In this document: one piece after another, positions 57,319 to 64,000 of the stretch
Numbering within the stretch: position 1 is the stretch's first letter
Layout: the number at the start of each line of letters is the position of its first letter
Assembly (NCBI RefSeq): GCF_000735435.1
Contig: NZ_JMPP01000005.1
Span: forward strand, 1-64,000
DNA length: 64,000 nt
Direction of reading: 5' to 3'
DNA from: Klebsiella planticola ATCC 33531
GTDB taxonomy: Bacteria; Pseudomonadota; Gammaproteobacteria; Enterobacterales; Enterobacteriaceae
The notes under the pieces: generated by a model
Told to the model about the DNA's origin: nothing
The model's database searches: none
Seen by the model: only the letters and a program-made list of their open reading frames with translations
Program-made: the position numbers and the translations under genes

Positions 57319-58921
57319 TAATTTCAACTTAGTTGGAGCCAACCATTTTGATAAGGCATTTAATTCCGTTGCTGGTTGGTTGAAAAGTGTCACCGGCAAG
57401 CATTTTACTGTTGATGAACTAAGAAGTAATAGTGAGTATCAACATGAAAAATTCAAAATAAGAGTTTACACCGCAACAAAGAAAGAACCTTATCTATATT
57501 CAATACTACTCACACACAAAGATGATCATGTTCACGGCAGATATTGGAGCACAGAAATTTCAATACGCTTAGATAAATCATCTACATTTTTATCTATCCT
57601 CTTAGAGACACAGGACGTTAGCACTCGAGTCACAACCATTCCATCATCCACAAGGCCAAAGTTAGTTTCTTTTTTACTTAAAAACTCCCAACTAGACTAT
57701 GATACTGTAGGTATTAAACCTAATAAAATCACAGACACTACAGAAGATTATACTGCATTTTCATATGAAGTAGATCGATTAGAAAGAAATTATCCATTAA
57801 TTCTGGTTAGCAATGAACATGAAGCTAAGCCACTCATAAATCCAAAGAAACTACAAGAGCAGTTGCTTGGCTTAGCCCAAGTTGTATATACAGAAGATGA
57901 AATAGATAGTTGGGAGATGGAGAGAACACTAGGGAGAAAGTATTCAGCATGGGGCGGTGCAATTAATATAATTTTCCCACCTTATAAGAAAAACTCTTGC
58001 GCAACTCATCTCTTACTCAACAATGATATTAAATCACTATTAGAATCAAAAATTAATTTGAACCATCATATATTATCAATAATAACTCACAAAACTAATG
58101 CAATAAAAAACAAAGCTCACTTTTCGCCTGTTGACGTAAGATCCAAAAGACAAAAAGACTATCAAGCTTCTCTTAAGGAAAAGTTCAATGCATTAGAGGA
58201 AAGTAATGATTTTAAAGAACTTGCAGAGGAAGCTTTCACTCAACTTGAAGAACAATCAAATGTTATAGATAACATAAATGAAGAACATCAAAAAAAAGTA
58301 TTAGCGCTTGAGGCCTTATATTTTGGTTCGTTAGAGGAACTTGATGCAGCACAACAAGAACTAAATAGCAAAGAATTTAAAATAAATGACCTTAAGGGAT
58401 TGATTCAACAACTAACTAGTAATAGCAAAAGTGGTCTACAAAATGAAAATATATCTAAAGAAGAACTAGTCAATTGCTTAGCCCTAGATTTATATCCTGA
58501 ACAATGCCTAAGGATAATTTCAGATTTCATACCTGAGCGAGTAACCATATTAGAAAGCGCTTATAAATCCGCCAAGGAAATGGGAAGATTTAAAAACGGA
58601 AGAGGTTTAATTTTAAAATTATGGCGATTAGGAAATGAATACCTAGATGCATTCTTAACATCAGGCGATTCAAAGGCTAAAGAGGTTTTTGGTAAATCTT
58701 ATTCTGCAAAAGAGTCTGAAACCACCACAAATAACAGGAGATTATCTTCTCTTCGCAAATTTAATTACAATGGTCAAAGCATAGAAATGCAGAGACACTT
58801 AAAAATTGGTGTATCACAAAATGTTGAGCAAACCTTAAGGGTCTATTTTCACGTAGATCAAGAAGAAAAAAAAATAATCATTGGTTATTGCGGTGAGCAT
58901 TTGCCAGTAAGTTCAGTTTAA
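57302..58921 (+). CDS. Unknown 539-aa protein in the P4 cargo slot, candidate anti-phage gene
   Basis: I do not recognise this protein as a named system. Residues 1-230 look like a mixed alpha/beta domain (with SILLTHKDDHVHGRYW and EISIRL), and 283-375 are a Glu/Lys-rich probable coiled coil. Residues 385-455 are helical. Residues 478-535 (RRLSSLRKFNYNG, MQRHLKIG, LRVYFHVD, KKIIIGYCGEHL) resemble a RelE/ParE-like toxin or nuclease fold by pattern. It is strongly AT-rich compared with its neighbours, has a good GGAG, and ends at a strong terminator. Its place between psu/cos and int is the known cargo site of P4-like satellites. Confidence 0.8.
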   Translation: MLVYVNNFNLVGANHFDKAFNSVAGWLKSVTGKHFTVDELRSNSEYQHEKFKIRVYTATKKEPYLYSILLTHKDDHVHGRYWSTEISIRLDKSSTFLSILLETQDVSTRVTTIPSSTRPKLVSFLLKNSQLDYDTVGIKPNKITDTTEDYTAFSYEVDRLERNYPLILVSNEHEAKPLINPKKLQEQLLGLAQVVYTEDEIDSWEMERTLGRKYSAWGGAINIIFPPYKKNSCATHLLLNNDIKSLLESKINLNHHILSIITHKTNAIKNKAHFSPVDVRSKRQKDYQASLKEKFNALEESNDFKELAEEAFTQLEEQSNVIDNINEEHQKKVLALEALYFGSLEELDAAQQELNSKEFKINDLKGLIQQLTSNSKSGLQNENISKEELVNCLALDLYPEQCLRIISDFIPERVTILESAYKSAKEMGRFKNGRGLILKLWRLGNEYLDAFLTSGDSKAKEVFGKSYSAKESETTTNNRRLSSLRKFNYNGQSIEMQRHLKIGVSQNVEQTLRVYFHVDQEEKKIIIGYCGEHLPVSSV

Positions 58922-58926
58922 ATATC

Positions 58927-58957
58927 CACCCCCATCATAATGACTTAGATGGGGGTG
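58927..58957. terminator. Bidirectional terminator between the cargo gene and the integrase
   Basis: A 10-bp stem CACCCCCATC/GATGGGGGTG with an 11-base loop lies between two convergent stop codons. Confidence 0.8.
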
Positions 58958-58967
58958 TTAAATACTG

Positions 58968-60242
58968 TCAGTACAATCCAGTTTCTTTACAATATTTAGC
59001 ATAATCAAAAGGAGTAATTAGCTTTATCCTATTTTCATCGATAAAATCAGCCCACCATTGCACCATCACTCTTCGCTCATCTAAATGCTCAGACGTATGT
59101 ATATAAGCTGCACGCACATTGTTACGTTCTGAGTGACTCAACTGGCGTTCTATCGCGCCATCGCTCCATAGCCCTGACTCACCGAGCGCACCACGCGCCA
59201 TCGTCCTGAACCCATGCCCGCAGACCTCGGTTTTCGTGTCATATCCCATCGCACGCAATGCGCTGTTTACTGTGTTTTCACTCATAACCTTAGTTGCGTC
59301 ATGATCACCCGGAAAAAGCAGCTCTTTATCACCACTAATCAGCTTTAACTGGGATAGCAAAATCATAGCCTGCCGACTAAGCGGAACGATATGCTCCTCT
59401 TTCATCTTCATCCCACGGTACGAGTAACGCACGCCTTTAATTTCTTCTCGTTTTGCAGGTACTCGCCAGAGAAATTTATCGAAGTCGAACTCATCCCAAC
59501 GCGCGAAACGTAACTCACTGGAGCGCACAAAAGTTAGTAAGGAAAGCTCGACCGCGATCCGCGTCATTACACGGCCACGATAAGCAGCAATCCGAGCAAG
59601 AAACTCAGGGAACCGGCTTGAGGGCAAAGCGGGGTAATGTCGCGCTTTAGTTGTCGATAGCGCACCGGCCATATCACTGGCTGGATTTGAGTCGATGTAA
59701 TCGTTCTGCACGGCATAACGCATAATAGCCGTGACACGCTGCTGAAGACGCTGTGCGACGTCATGTTTGCCGCTGGCATCAACTTTTTTAATCGGGGCTA
59801 ACAAGTGGCTGGTTTTGAGCAGGCGAATGTCGGATGAACCGATATGAGGGAAGATATAAAGCTCAAGATAGCGAAGAACGCGCGATCGATGGTCTTCACT
59901 CCAGCGCTTGTTACTGGCATGCCATTCGCGAGCAATGGTTTCGAAAGTATATGCACCCGAATTCTCGGCCTGAGCTTCTTTCTGTTCGGCTTTTGGGTCA
60001 ATGCCCTGTACTAACAGCTTTTTAGCTTCGTCGCGCTTGGCTCTTGCCTGAGCAAGCGTCACGGTAGGCCAAACACCAAAAGCAAGGCGATCCTCTTTTT
60101 TGTCAGAGGGGCGTCTGTATTTCATGCGCCAGTATTTAGACCCCTTAGCCGAAACTTCGAGATACAAACCGCCGCCATCGGCCATTTTGTAGGTTTTGTC
60201 TTTGGGCTTTGCGGTCTCTACCTGCCTGGCGTTGAGCTTCAT
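58968..60242 (-). CDS. int: P4-family tyrosine integrase, intact
   Basis: The 424-residue integrase has the N-terminal arm-binding DUF4102-like domain (MADGGGLYLEVSAKGSKYWR), a SAM-like core-binding domain and the catalytic domain. The catalytic residues can be placed: R245 (SSELR), H343 and R346 (HGFR), H370 (QLSH) and Y380 (AAYIH). It lies 165 bases from the 3' end of leuX, the typical arrangement for elements using that tRNA. It appears functional, although the rest of the satellite is decayed. Confidence 0.95.
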   Translation of the reverse strand: MKLNARQVETAKPKDKTYKMADGGGLYLEVSAKGSKYWRMKYRRPSDKKEDRLAFGVWPTVTLAQARAKRDEAKKLLVQGIDPKAEQKEAQAENSGAYTFETIAREWHASNKRWSEDHRSRVLRYLELYIFPHIGSSDIRLLKTSHLLAPIKKVDASGKHDVAQRLQQRVTAIMRYAVQNDYIDSNPASDMAGALSTTKARHYPALPSSRFPEFLARIAAYRGRVMTRIAVELSLLTFVRSSELRFARWDEFDFDKFLWRVPAKREEIKGVRYSYRGMKMKEEHIVPLSRQAMILLSQLKLISGDKELLFPGDHDATKVMSENTVNSALRAMGYDTKTEVCGHGFRTMARGALGESGLWSDGAIERQLSHSERNNVRAAYIHTSEHLDERRVMVQWWADFIDENRIKLITPFDYAKYCKETGLY

Positions 60243-60406
60243 TTTGGGGGCACATTTCTAATCGAAGTTAAGATGCCCCCAATTATGCCCCCAATGACAT
60301 CCGGATTTCAATGGACAACCTCGGACGACTCAGGACGTAAAAATCACTGTAAGCATTGATTTTTAAGGGATAATTGGACTTTCTCGGATGGTCTTGGAAG
60401 TACTAA

Positions 60407-60430
60407 TGGTGCCGAAGGCCGGACTCGAAC
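60407..60430 (-). other. Predicted attachment site at the 3' end of leuX
   Basis: P4-family integrases facing a tRNA recombine in its 3' end. The intact tRNA end with CCA lies here. I could not find a second copy of this segment elsewhere in the window. Confidence 0.5.
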
Positions 60431-60491
60431 CGGCACGTATTTCTACGGTTGATTTTGAATCAACTGCGTCTACCGATTTCGCCACTTCGGC
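60407..60491 (-). tRNA. leuX: tRNA-Leu (anticodon CAA)
   Basis: The minus strand folds as a class II tRNA: GCCGAAG acceptor arm, D-loop with GGTAGACGC, anticodon loop around TTCAAAA with CAA, a long variable arm, the T-arm GGTTCGAGTCC, and an encoded CCA. It matches E. coli leuX. leuX is the well-known integration hot spot beside ahr in K-12 and in pathogenic strains. Confidence 0.97.
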
Positions 60492-60663
60492 ACTGAAGGG
60501 ATACGGAAACGTTGTGGATTATACCTGTCGATGGCCGCCATGCAAGCAGCAGCGTGTCTCCGCCGCGCTAAGTGTCGAAAAAAACAGCGCCCGGCCTGCT
60601 CAGGACCGTCTCACGTCACATTTTCCTTCTCTCCTGCCCGACAAGTTTCCCCCGCTCGACCGT

Positions 60664-60695
60664 CCCTTCCCCTTCCCCTTCCCCTTCCCCTTCCC
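60664..60695. repeat. Hexanucleotide CCTTCC-type microsatellite
   Basis: Five TT pairs spaced exactly six bases apart, separated by four C, make a polypyrimidine tract about 100 bases before ahr. The 302-base leuX-ahr gap holds no gene; the leuX promoter must lie at its left end. Confidence 0.8.
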
Positions 60696-60793
60696 TCTTC
60701 GATTACCCCGTCTACCTGCCTCCTTCTGCCAAGCGTCGCCCCGCCCCATGCTCTACACTTTCTGTTTATCTACGCCAAACCAAGGAAATCGTG

Positions 60794-61813
60794 ATGAGCA
60801 CAATTAAAAGCTACGCCGCCAAAGAAGCGGGCGCCGATCTGTCGCTGTGGGAGTACGACGCAGGCGAACTCCTGCCGCAGGATGTCGAAGTACAGGTTGA
60901 ATACTGCGGCATCTGCCACTCCGACCTGTCGATGATCGACAACGAATGGGGCATGTCGAGCTATCCGCTGGTTGCCGGCCATGAGGTGATTGGACGCGTG
61001 GCGGCGCTGGGCAGCGCGGCGCAGGATAAAGGGCTGAAGGTCGGCCAGAAGGTCGGCATCGGCTGGACGGCGCGCAGCTGCGGGCACTGCGATGCCTGCA
61101 TCAGCGGCAACCAAATCAACTGCCTCGAAGGCTCGGTGCCGACCATCATCAACCGCGGCGGCTTCGCCGACAAGCTGCGCGCCGACTGGCAATGGGTGAT
61201 CCCACTGCCGGAGAGTATCGATATCGAATCCGCCGGCCCGATGCTGTGCGGCGGGATCACCGTCTTTAAACCGCTGCTGATGCACCACGTCACCGCCACC
61301 AGCCGCGTGGGCGTCATTGGTATCGGCGGCCTCGGCCATATCGCCATTAAACTGCTGCGGGCGATGGGCGCGGAAGTCACCGCCTTCAGCTCCAACCCGG
61401 CGAAAGAGCAGGAAGTGCTGGCGATGGGCGCCGATCGGGTGGTCAACAGCCGCGATCCTGAAGCTTTAAAAGCGCTGGCCGGTCAGTTTGACCTGATCAT
61501 TAACACCGTGGCGGTAGATCTCGAATGGCAGCCGTACTTCGAAGCGTTGGCCTACGGCGGCAACTTCCATACCGTCGGTGCGGTGATGAAGCCGCTGCAG
61601 GTCCCCGCCTTTACCCTGATTGGCGGCGACCGCAGCATCTCCGGTTCAGCCACCGGCAACCCGTCCGAGTTGCGCAAGCTGATGAAGTTTGCCGGGCGCA
61701 GCAAAGTGGCCCCCACCACCGAGCTGTTCCCGATGTCGCAGATCAACGACGCGCTGAAACACGTGCGCGAGGGTAAAGCCCGCTATCGCGTGGTGCTGAA
61801 AGCCGACTTCTAA
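60794..61813 (+). CDS. ahr: Zinc- and NADPH-dependent alcohol dehydrogenase/aldehyde reductase
   Basis: Ahr (YjgB) is a cinnamyl-alcohol-dehydrogenase-type MDR enzyme reducing aldehydes in the cytosol. The 339-residue protein has the catalytic zinc Cys in CGICHSD, GHE in VAGHEVIG, the structural zinc cysteines in [15 protein letters not shown], and the nucleotide-binding GIGGLGH. The open frame extends 74 codons upstream, but homology and AAGGAA support the ATG at 60794. Its place next to leuX is as in E. coli K-12. Confidence 0.93.
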   Translation: MSTIKSYAAKEAGADLSLWEYDAGELLPQDVEVQVEYCGICHSDLSMIDNEWGMSSYPLVAGHEVIGRVAALGSAAQDKGLKVGQKVGIGWTARSCGHCDACISGNQINCLEGSVPTIINRGGFADKLRADWQWVIPLPESIDIESAGPMLCGGITVFKPLLMHHVTATSRVGVIGIGGLGHIAIKLLRAMGAEVTAFSSNPAKEQEVLAMGADRVVNSRDPEALKALAGQFDLIINTVAVDLEWQPYFEALAYGGNFHTVGAVMKPLQVPAFTLIGGDRSISGSATGNPSELRKLMKFAGRSKVAPTTELFPMSQINDALKHVREGKARYRVVLKADF

Positions 61814-61969
61814 CCCCCCTCTTCGCCGGGCGGCGCGTCTGCCCGGCCTGTTCCCTCGGCCGACGTCCGCTGAAGGTTCATTAAACGGTCATCTCCCCGC
61901 CATCCCCTTGCAGTCATTCGTTCCCACAATCCGGGCTTCCATAAACGCCTGAACGAGACGTCTGCCACC

Positions 61970-62842
61970 ATGAGAAAAATCTGGCTCCCCTGGCTGATAC
62001 TGTCGCCTTCCCTGCTGTTTTTACTGCTGTTTACCTGGTTCCCGCTGGGCCGCTCGGTGTACGACAGCCTGTTCGACACCCGCATGGCCAGCGACGGCGC
62101 GCCGTTCGTCGGGCTGGATAACTTCGTCCGCCTGTTTGCCGATAACGTCTTCTGGCAGTCGCTGCTCAACAACCTGCTCTATATCCTGCTGACCGTGGTC
62201 CCCGGCGTGACGCTGGCCCTGCTGCTGGCGGTGGCGCTGAGCGAAAACCACCGTGTTAACCGCTGGCTGCGCACCGCCTTCTTCTTCCCGATGATTATCC
62301 CGATGGTCAGCGCCGCCGCGCTGTGGCTGTTTATCTTTATGCCCGGCCTCGGCCTGCTCGACCACTATCTGGCGAAGCTGTTCGGACCGATGAACAACAA
62401 CTGGCTGGGACGCAGCAACAGCGCCCTGTTGGCGCTGGCGTTGATCGGCGTATGGAAGTTCGCCGGCTACTACATGCTGTTCTTCCTCGCCGGCTTGCAG
62501 AGCATCCCGGCCTCAACGCGCGAAGCGGCGATCATGGAAGGCGCCACCCGCAGCCAGGTGTTCTTTAAGGTCACCCTGCCGCTGCTGCGCCCGACCCTGA
62601 GCTTCGTCATCACCACCGCGCTGATCTACTCCATCACCCAGATTGACCACGTGGCGGTGATGACCCGCGGCGGGCCGGACAACGCCACCACCGTGCTGCT
62701 CTACTACATCCAGAATCTGGCGTGGGATACCCACGACCTCGGCAAAGCCTCCGCCGCCACCTTCCTGACCCTGGCCGGCCTGTTCGCCTTCTCGCTGCTT
62801 AACCTCAAACTGCTGGAGAAAGGAGCCCACTATGAGCGCTGA
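61970..62842 (+). CDS. ABC transporter permease (UgpA/MalF-type)
   Basis: The 290-residue protein has six predicted membrane helices and the EAA loop (REAAIMEGATRSQVFFKVTLPLLRP) that contacts the ATPase. It is the first permease of a carbohydrate-type importer. gpdQ downstream suggests glycerophosphodiesters as substrate. It overlaps the next permease gene by 11 bases. No binding protein or ATPase gene lies upstream, so those should lie beyond the window. Confidence 0.88.
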   Translation: MRKIWLPWLILSPSLLFLLLFTWFPLGRSVYDSLFDTRMASDGAPFVGLDNFVRLFADNVFWQSLLNNLLYILLTVVPGVTLALLLAVALSENHRVNRWLRTAFFFPMIIPMVSAAALWLFIFMPGLGLLDHYLAKLFGPMNNNWLGRSNSALLALALIGVWKFAGYYMLFFLAGLQSIPASTREAAIMEGATRSQVFFKVTLPLLRPTLSFVITTALIYSITQIDHVAVMTRGGPDNATTVLLYYIQNLAWDTHDLGKASAATFLTLAGLFAFSLLNLKLLEKGAHYER

Positions 62843-63719
62843 AGCCTCGCCGCTGGTTGTTCGTTCGCCGGTCGCCTCACCCCCGCTGTGGCTGCGCCTG
62901 CGTCGCTCGCAGCCGTTCACCCTCAGCGTGCTGATGTGCTGCCTGGCCCTGCTGTGGGTCAGCCCGTTTATCTGGATGCTGGCCACCGCCTTCAGCGCCA
63001 CCACCTTCGGCGAGGATATGGCCTCGCTGCTGCCGCGCCTGCCGCTGACGCTGGATAACTTCCGCGACGCCTGGGCCAGCGCCGACTGGCTAAGCCTGTA
63101 CGCCAATACCCTGATCTTCACCTTCGGCACCTTCTTCGTGCAGCTGTTGACCATCACCACCGCCGGCTACGTCTTCGCCTGCCACCAGTTCCGCGGCAAG
63201 CAGACCCTGTTCCTGCTGTTCCTCGTCCAGCTGATGATCATGCCGGTGGTGATGATGGTGCCGAACATGCTGACCCTGAAGACCTTCGGCCTGCTCAACA
63301 CCCTCACCGGGGTGATGATGCCCTACTTCACCTCGGCATTCGGCGTGTTCCTGATGCGCCAGGCGTTCCTCGCCATCCCCAAAGAGCTGGAAGAAGCCGC
63401 CCTGATGGAGGGCTGCCGCTGGTGGCAGGTGCTGTTCCGCGTGCTGCTGCCGATGTCCTGGCCGTCGGTGCTGGCCTTCGCCACCGTCAGCATTACCTAC
63501 CACTGGAACGAGTATCTGTGGCCGCTGATGATGCTCAACGATCCCGATAAGCAGGTGCTGACCGTGGGGCTGGTCTCCTTCGCCATGGGCGCCGAATCCG
63601 GCGGCCAGTGGGGCACCATCGGCGCCGGGACGCTGATGGTCTGCCTGCCGCTGATGCTGGCGTTCATCCTTTTCCAGAAACAGTTCCTGCGAAGCTTCGG
63701 CTTCTCCGGGATCAAATAA
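62832..63719 (+). CDS. ABC transporter permease (UgpE/MalG-type)
   Basis: The 295-residue protein has six predicted helices and an EAA loop, [23 protein letters not shown]. It is the second permease and forms a heterodimer with the previous product. Its ATG overlaps the upstream gene, preceded by GGAG inside it, indicating coupled translation. gpdQ follows 10 bases later. Confidence 0.88.
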   Translation: MSAEASPLVVRSPVASPPLWLRLRRSQPFTLSVLMCCLALLWVSPFIWMLATAFSATTFGEDMASLLPRLPLTLDNFRDAWASADWLSLYANTLIFTFGTFFVQLLTITTAGYVFACHQFRGKQTLFLLFLVQLMIMPVVMMVPNMLTLKTFGLLNTLTGVMMPYFTSAFGVFLMRQAFLAIPKELEEAALMEGCRWWQVLFRVLLPMSWPSVLAFATVSITYHWNEYLWPLMMLNDPDKQVLTVGLVSFAMGAESGGQWGTIGAGTLMVCLPLMLAFILFQKQFLRSFGFSGIK

Positions 63720-63729
63720 GGAGTTATCT

Positions 63730-64000
63730 ATGCTGTTAGCCCAGATTTCCGATACCCATTTCCGCAGCCACGGGCAGAAACTGTACGGCTTTATCGACGT
63801 CAACGCCGCCAACGCCGACGTGGTCTCCCAGCTCAATGCCCTGACGGAGCGCCCGGACGCGGTGGTGGTCAGCGGCGATATCGTCAACTGCGGCCGCCCG
63901 CAGGAGTACGAGGTTGCCCGGCAGATCCTCGGCAGCCTGAACTATCCGCTGTATCTGATCCCCGGCAACCACGACGATAAAGAACTGTTTCTCGAATACC
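63730..64000 (+). CDS. gpdQ: Glycerophosphodiesterase GpdQ (partial, cut by window end)
   Basis: GpdQ is a binuclear metallophosphoesterase that cleaves glycerophosphodiesters to glycerol-3-phosphate and alcohol. The first 90 residues are present and show metal ligands D8 and H10 (ISDTH), D50 (SGDIVN) and N80 (GNHD) at the same numbers as the Klebsiella/Enterobacter aerogenes enzyme. GGAG precedes the ATG. Its operon with two ABC permeases suggests uptake and hydrolysis of glycerophosphodiesters as a P and C source. Confidence 0.93.
   Translation, partial: MLLAQISDTHFRSHGQKLYGFIDVNAANADVVSQLNALTERPDAVVVSGDIVNCGRPQEYEVARQILGSLNYPLYLIPGNHDDKELFLEY

Noticed and set aside
31429..60406. A second leuX 3'-end copy marking the far boundary of the integrated element
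   Set aside because: I searched by eye for the tRNA 3' segment across the island and found no convincing repeat; the far attachment site is either lost, degenerate or outside.
60388..60807. 139-codon frame across leuX and the polypyrimidine tract
   Set aside because: It reads through a tRNA gene and a simple repeat; it is not a plausible protein.

Overview
The window is enterobacterial and most likely a Klebsiella chromosome. At the right edge a gpdQ-type glycerophosphodiesterase, best known from Klebsiella/Enterobacter, follows two ABC permeases. ahr next to tRNA-Leu leuX, a cusSRCFBA copper/silver cluster, an xynTB-type xylodextrin locus and EcoKI-like hsd genes all fit the K. oxytoca/K. 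aerogenes group. The species cannot be fixed from this sequence alone.

Layout. 0.4-1.5 kb: roxA (ribosomal oxygenase). 1.6-10.1 kb: cusS-cusR, divergent from cusC-cusF-cusB-cusA, with a CusR box between. 10.2-13.8 kb: a periplasmic SurE-like phosphatase, divergent from a histidine-phosphatase/OprD-porin pair; both leaders carry a BglG/LicT-type antiterminator site (RAT) overlapping an intrinsic terminator. 14-15.7 kb: DUF2867 protein, 4-oxalocrotonate tautomerase-like protein, LysR regulator. 15.9-20.4 kb: hexuronate genes uxuA, uxaC and a GPH-family symporter. 20.6-23.0 kb: pspE-like rhodanese, Pmp3/YqaE peptide, cspA-family gene with long cold-shock leader, two small HTH regulators. 23.2-24.4 kb: yjhX toxin, a 41-aa stump where yjhQ is expected, yjhP methyltransferase. 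24.6-31.4 kb: xylo-oligosaccharide locus (LamB-type porin, xylA, symporter, GH43 beta-xylosidase).

31.5-60.4 kb is an accessory immigration-control region ending at leuX. In order: symE/symR copy 1; an orphan T6SS cassette (Hcp, DUF1493, STM2901-family, membrane protein, and a Tlde1/DUF2778 effector with an internal deletion); an IS3-family transposase remnant; a probable phosphorothioate-sensing SBD-HNH endonuclease; a second HNH endonuclease; EcoKI-like hsdR-hsdM-hsdS; symE/symR copy 2; a two-gene system matching Druantia type III (druH, druE). A decayed P4-type satellite follows: broken integrase fused to a broken alpha primase, truncated psu, an intact P2/P4 cos plus a degenerate second cos, an AT-rich unknown 539-aa gene, and an intact integrase beside leuX. 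The 539-aa gene lies exactly between psu/cos and int, the place where P4-like satellites carry anti-phage cargo, so it is the best candidate for an undescribed defence gene.

60.8-64.0 kb returns to core genome: ahr, two ABC permeases and the start of gpdQ.

The two signals I rate highest are the paired RAT antiterminators on a phosphatase/porin locus and the unknown gene in the satellite cargo slot.
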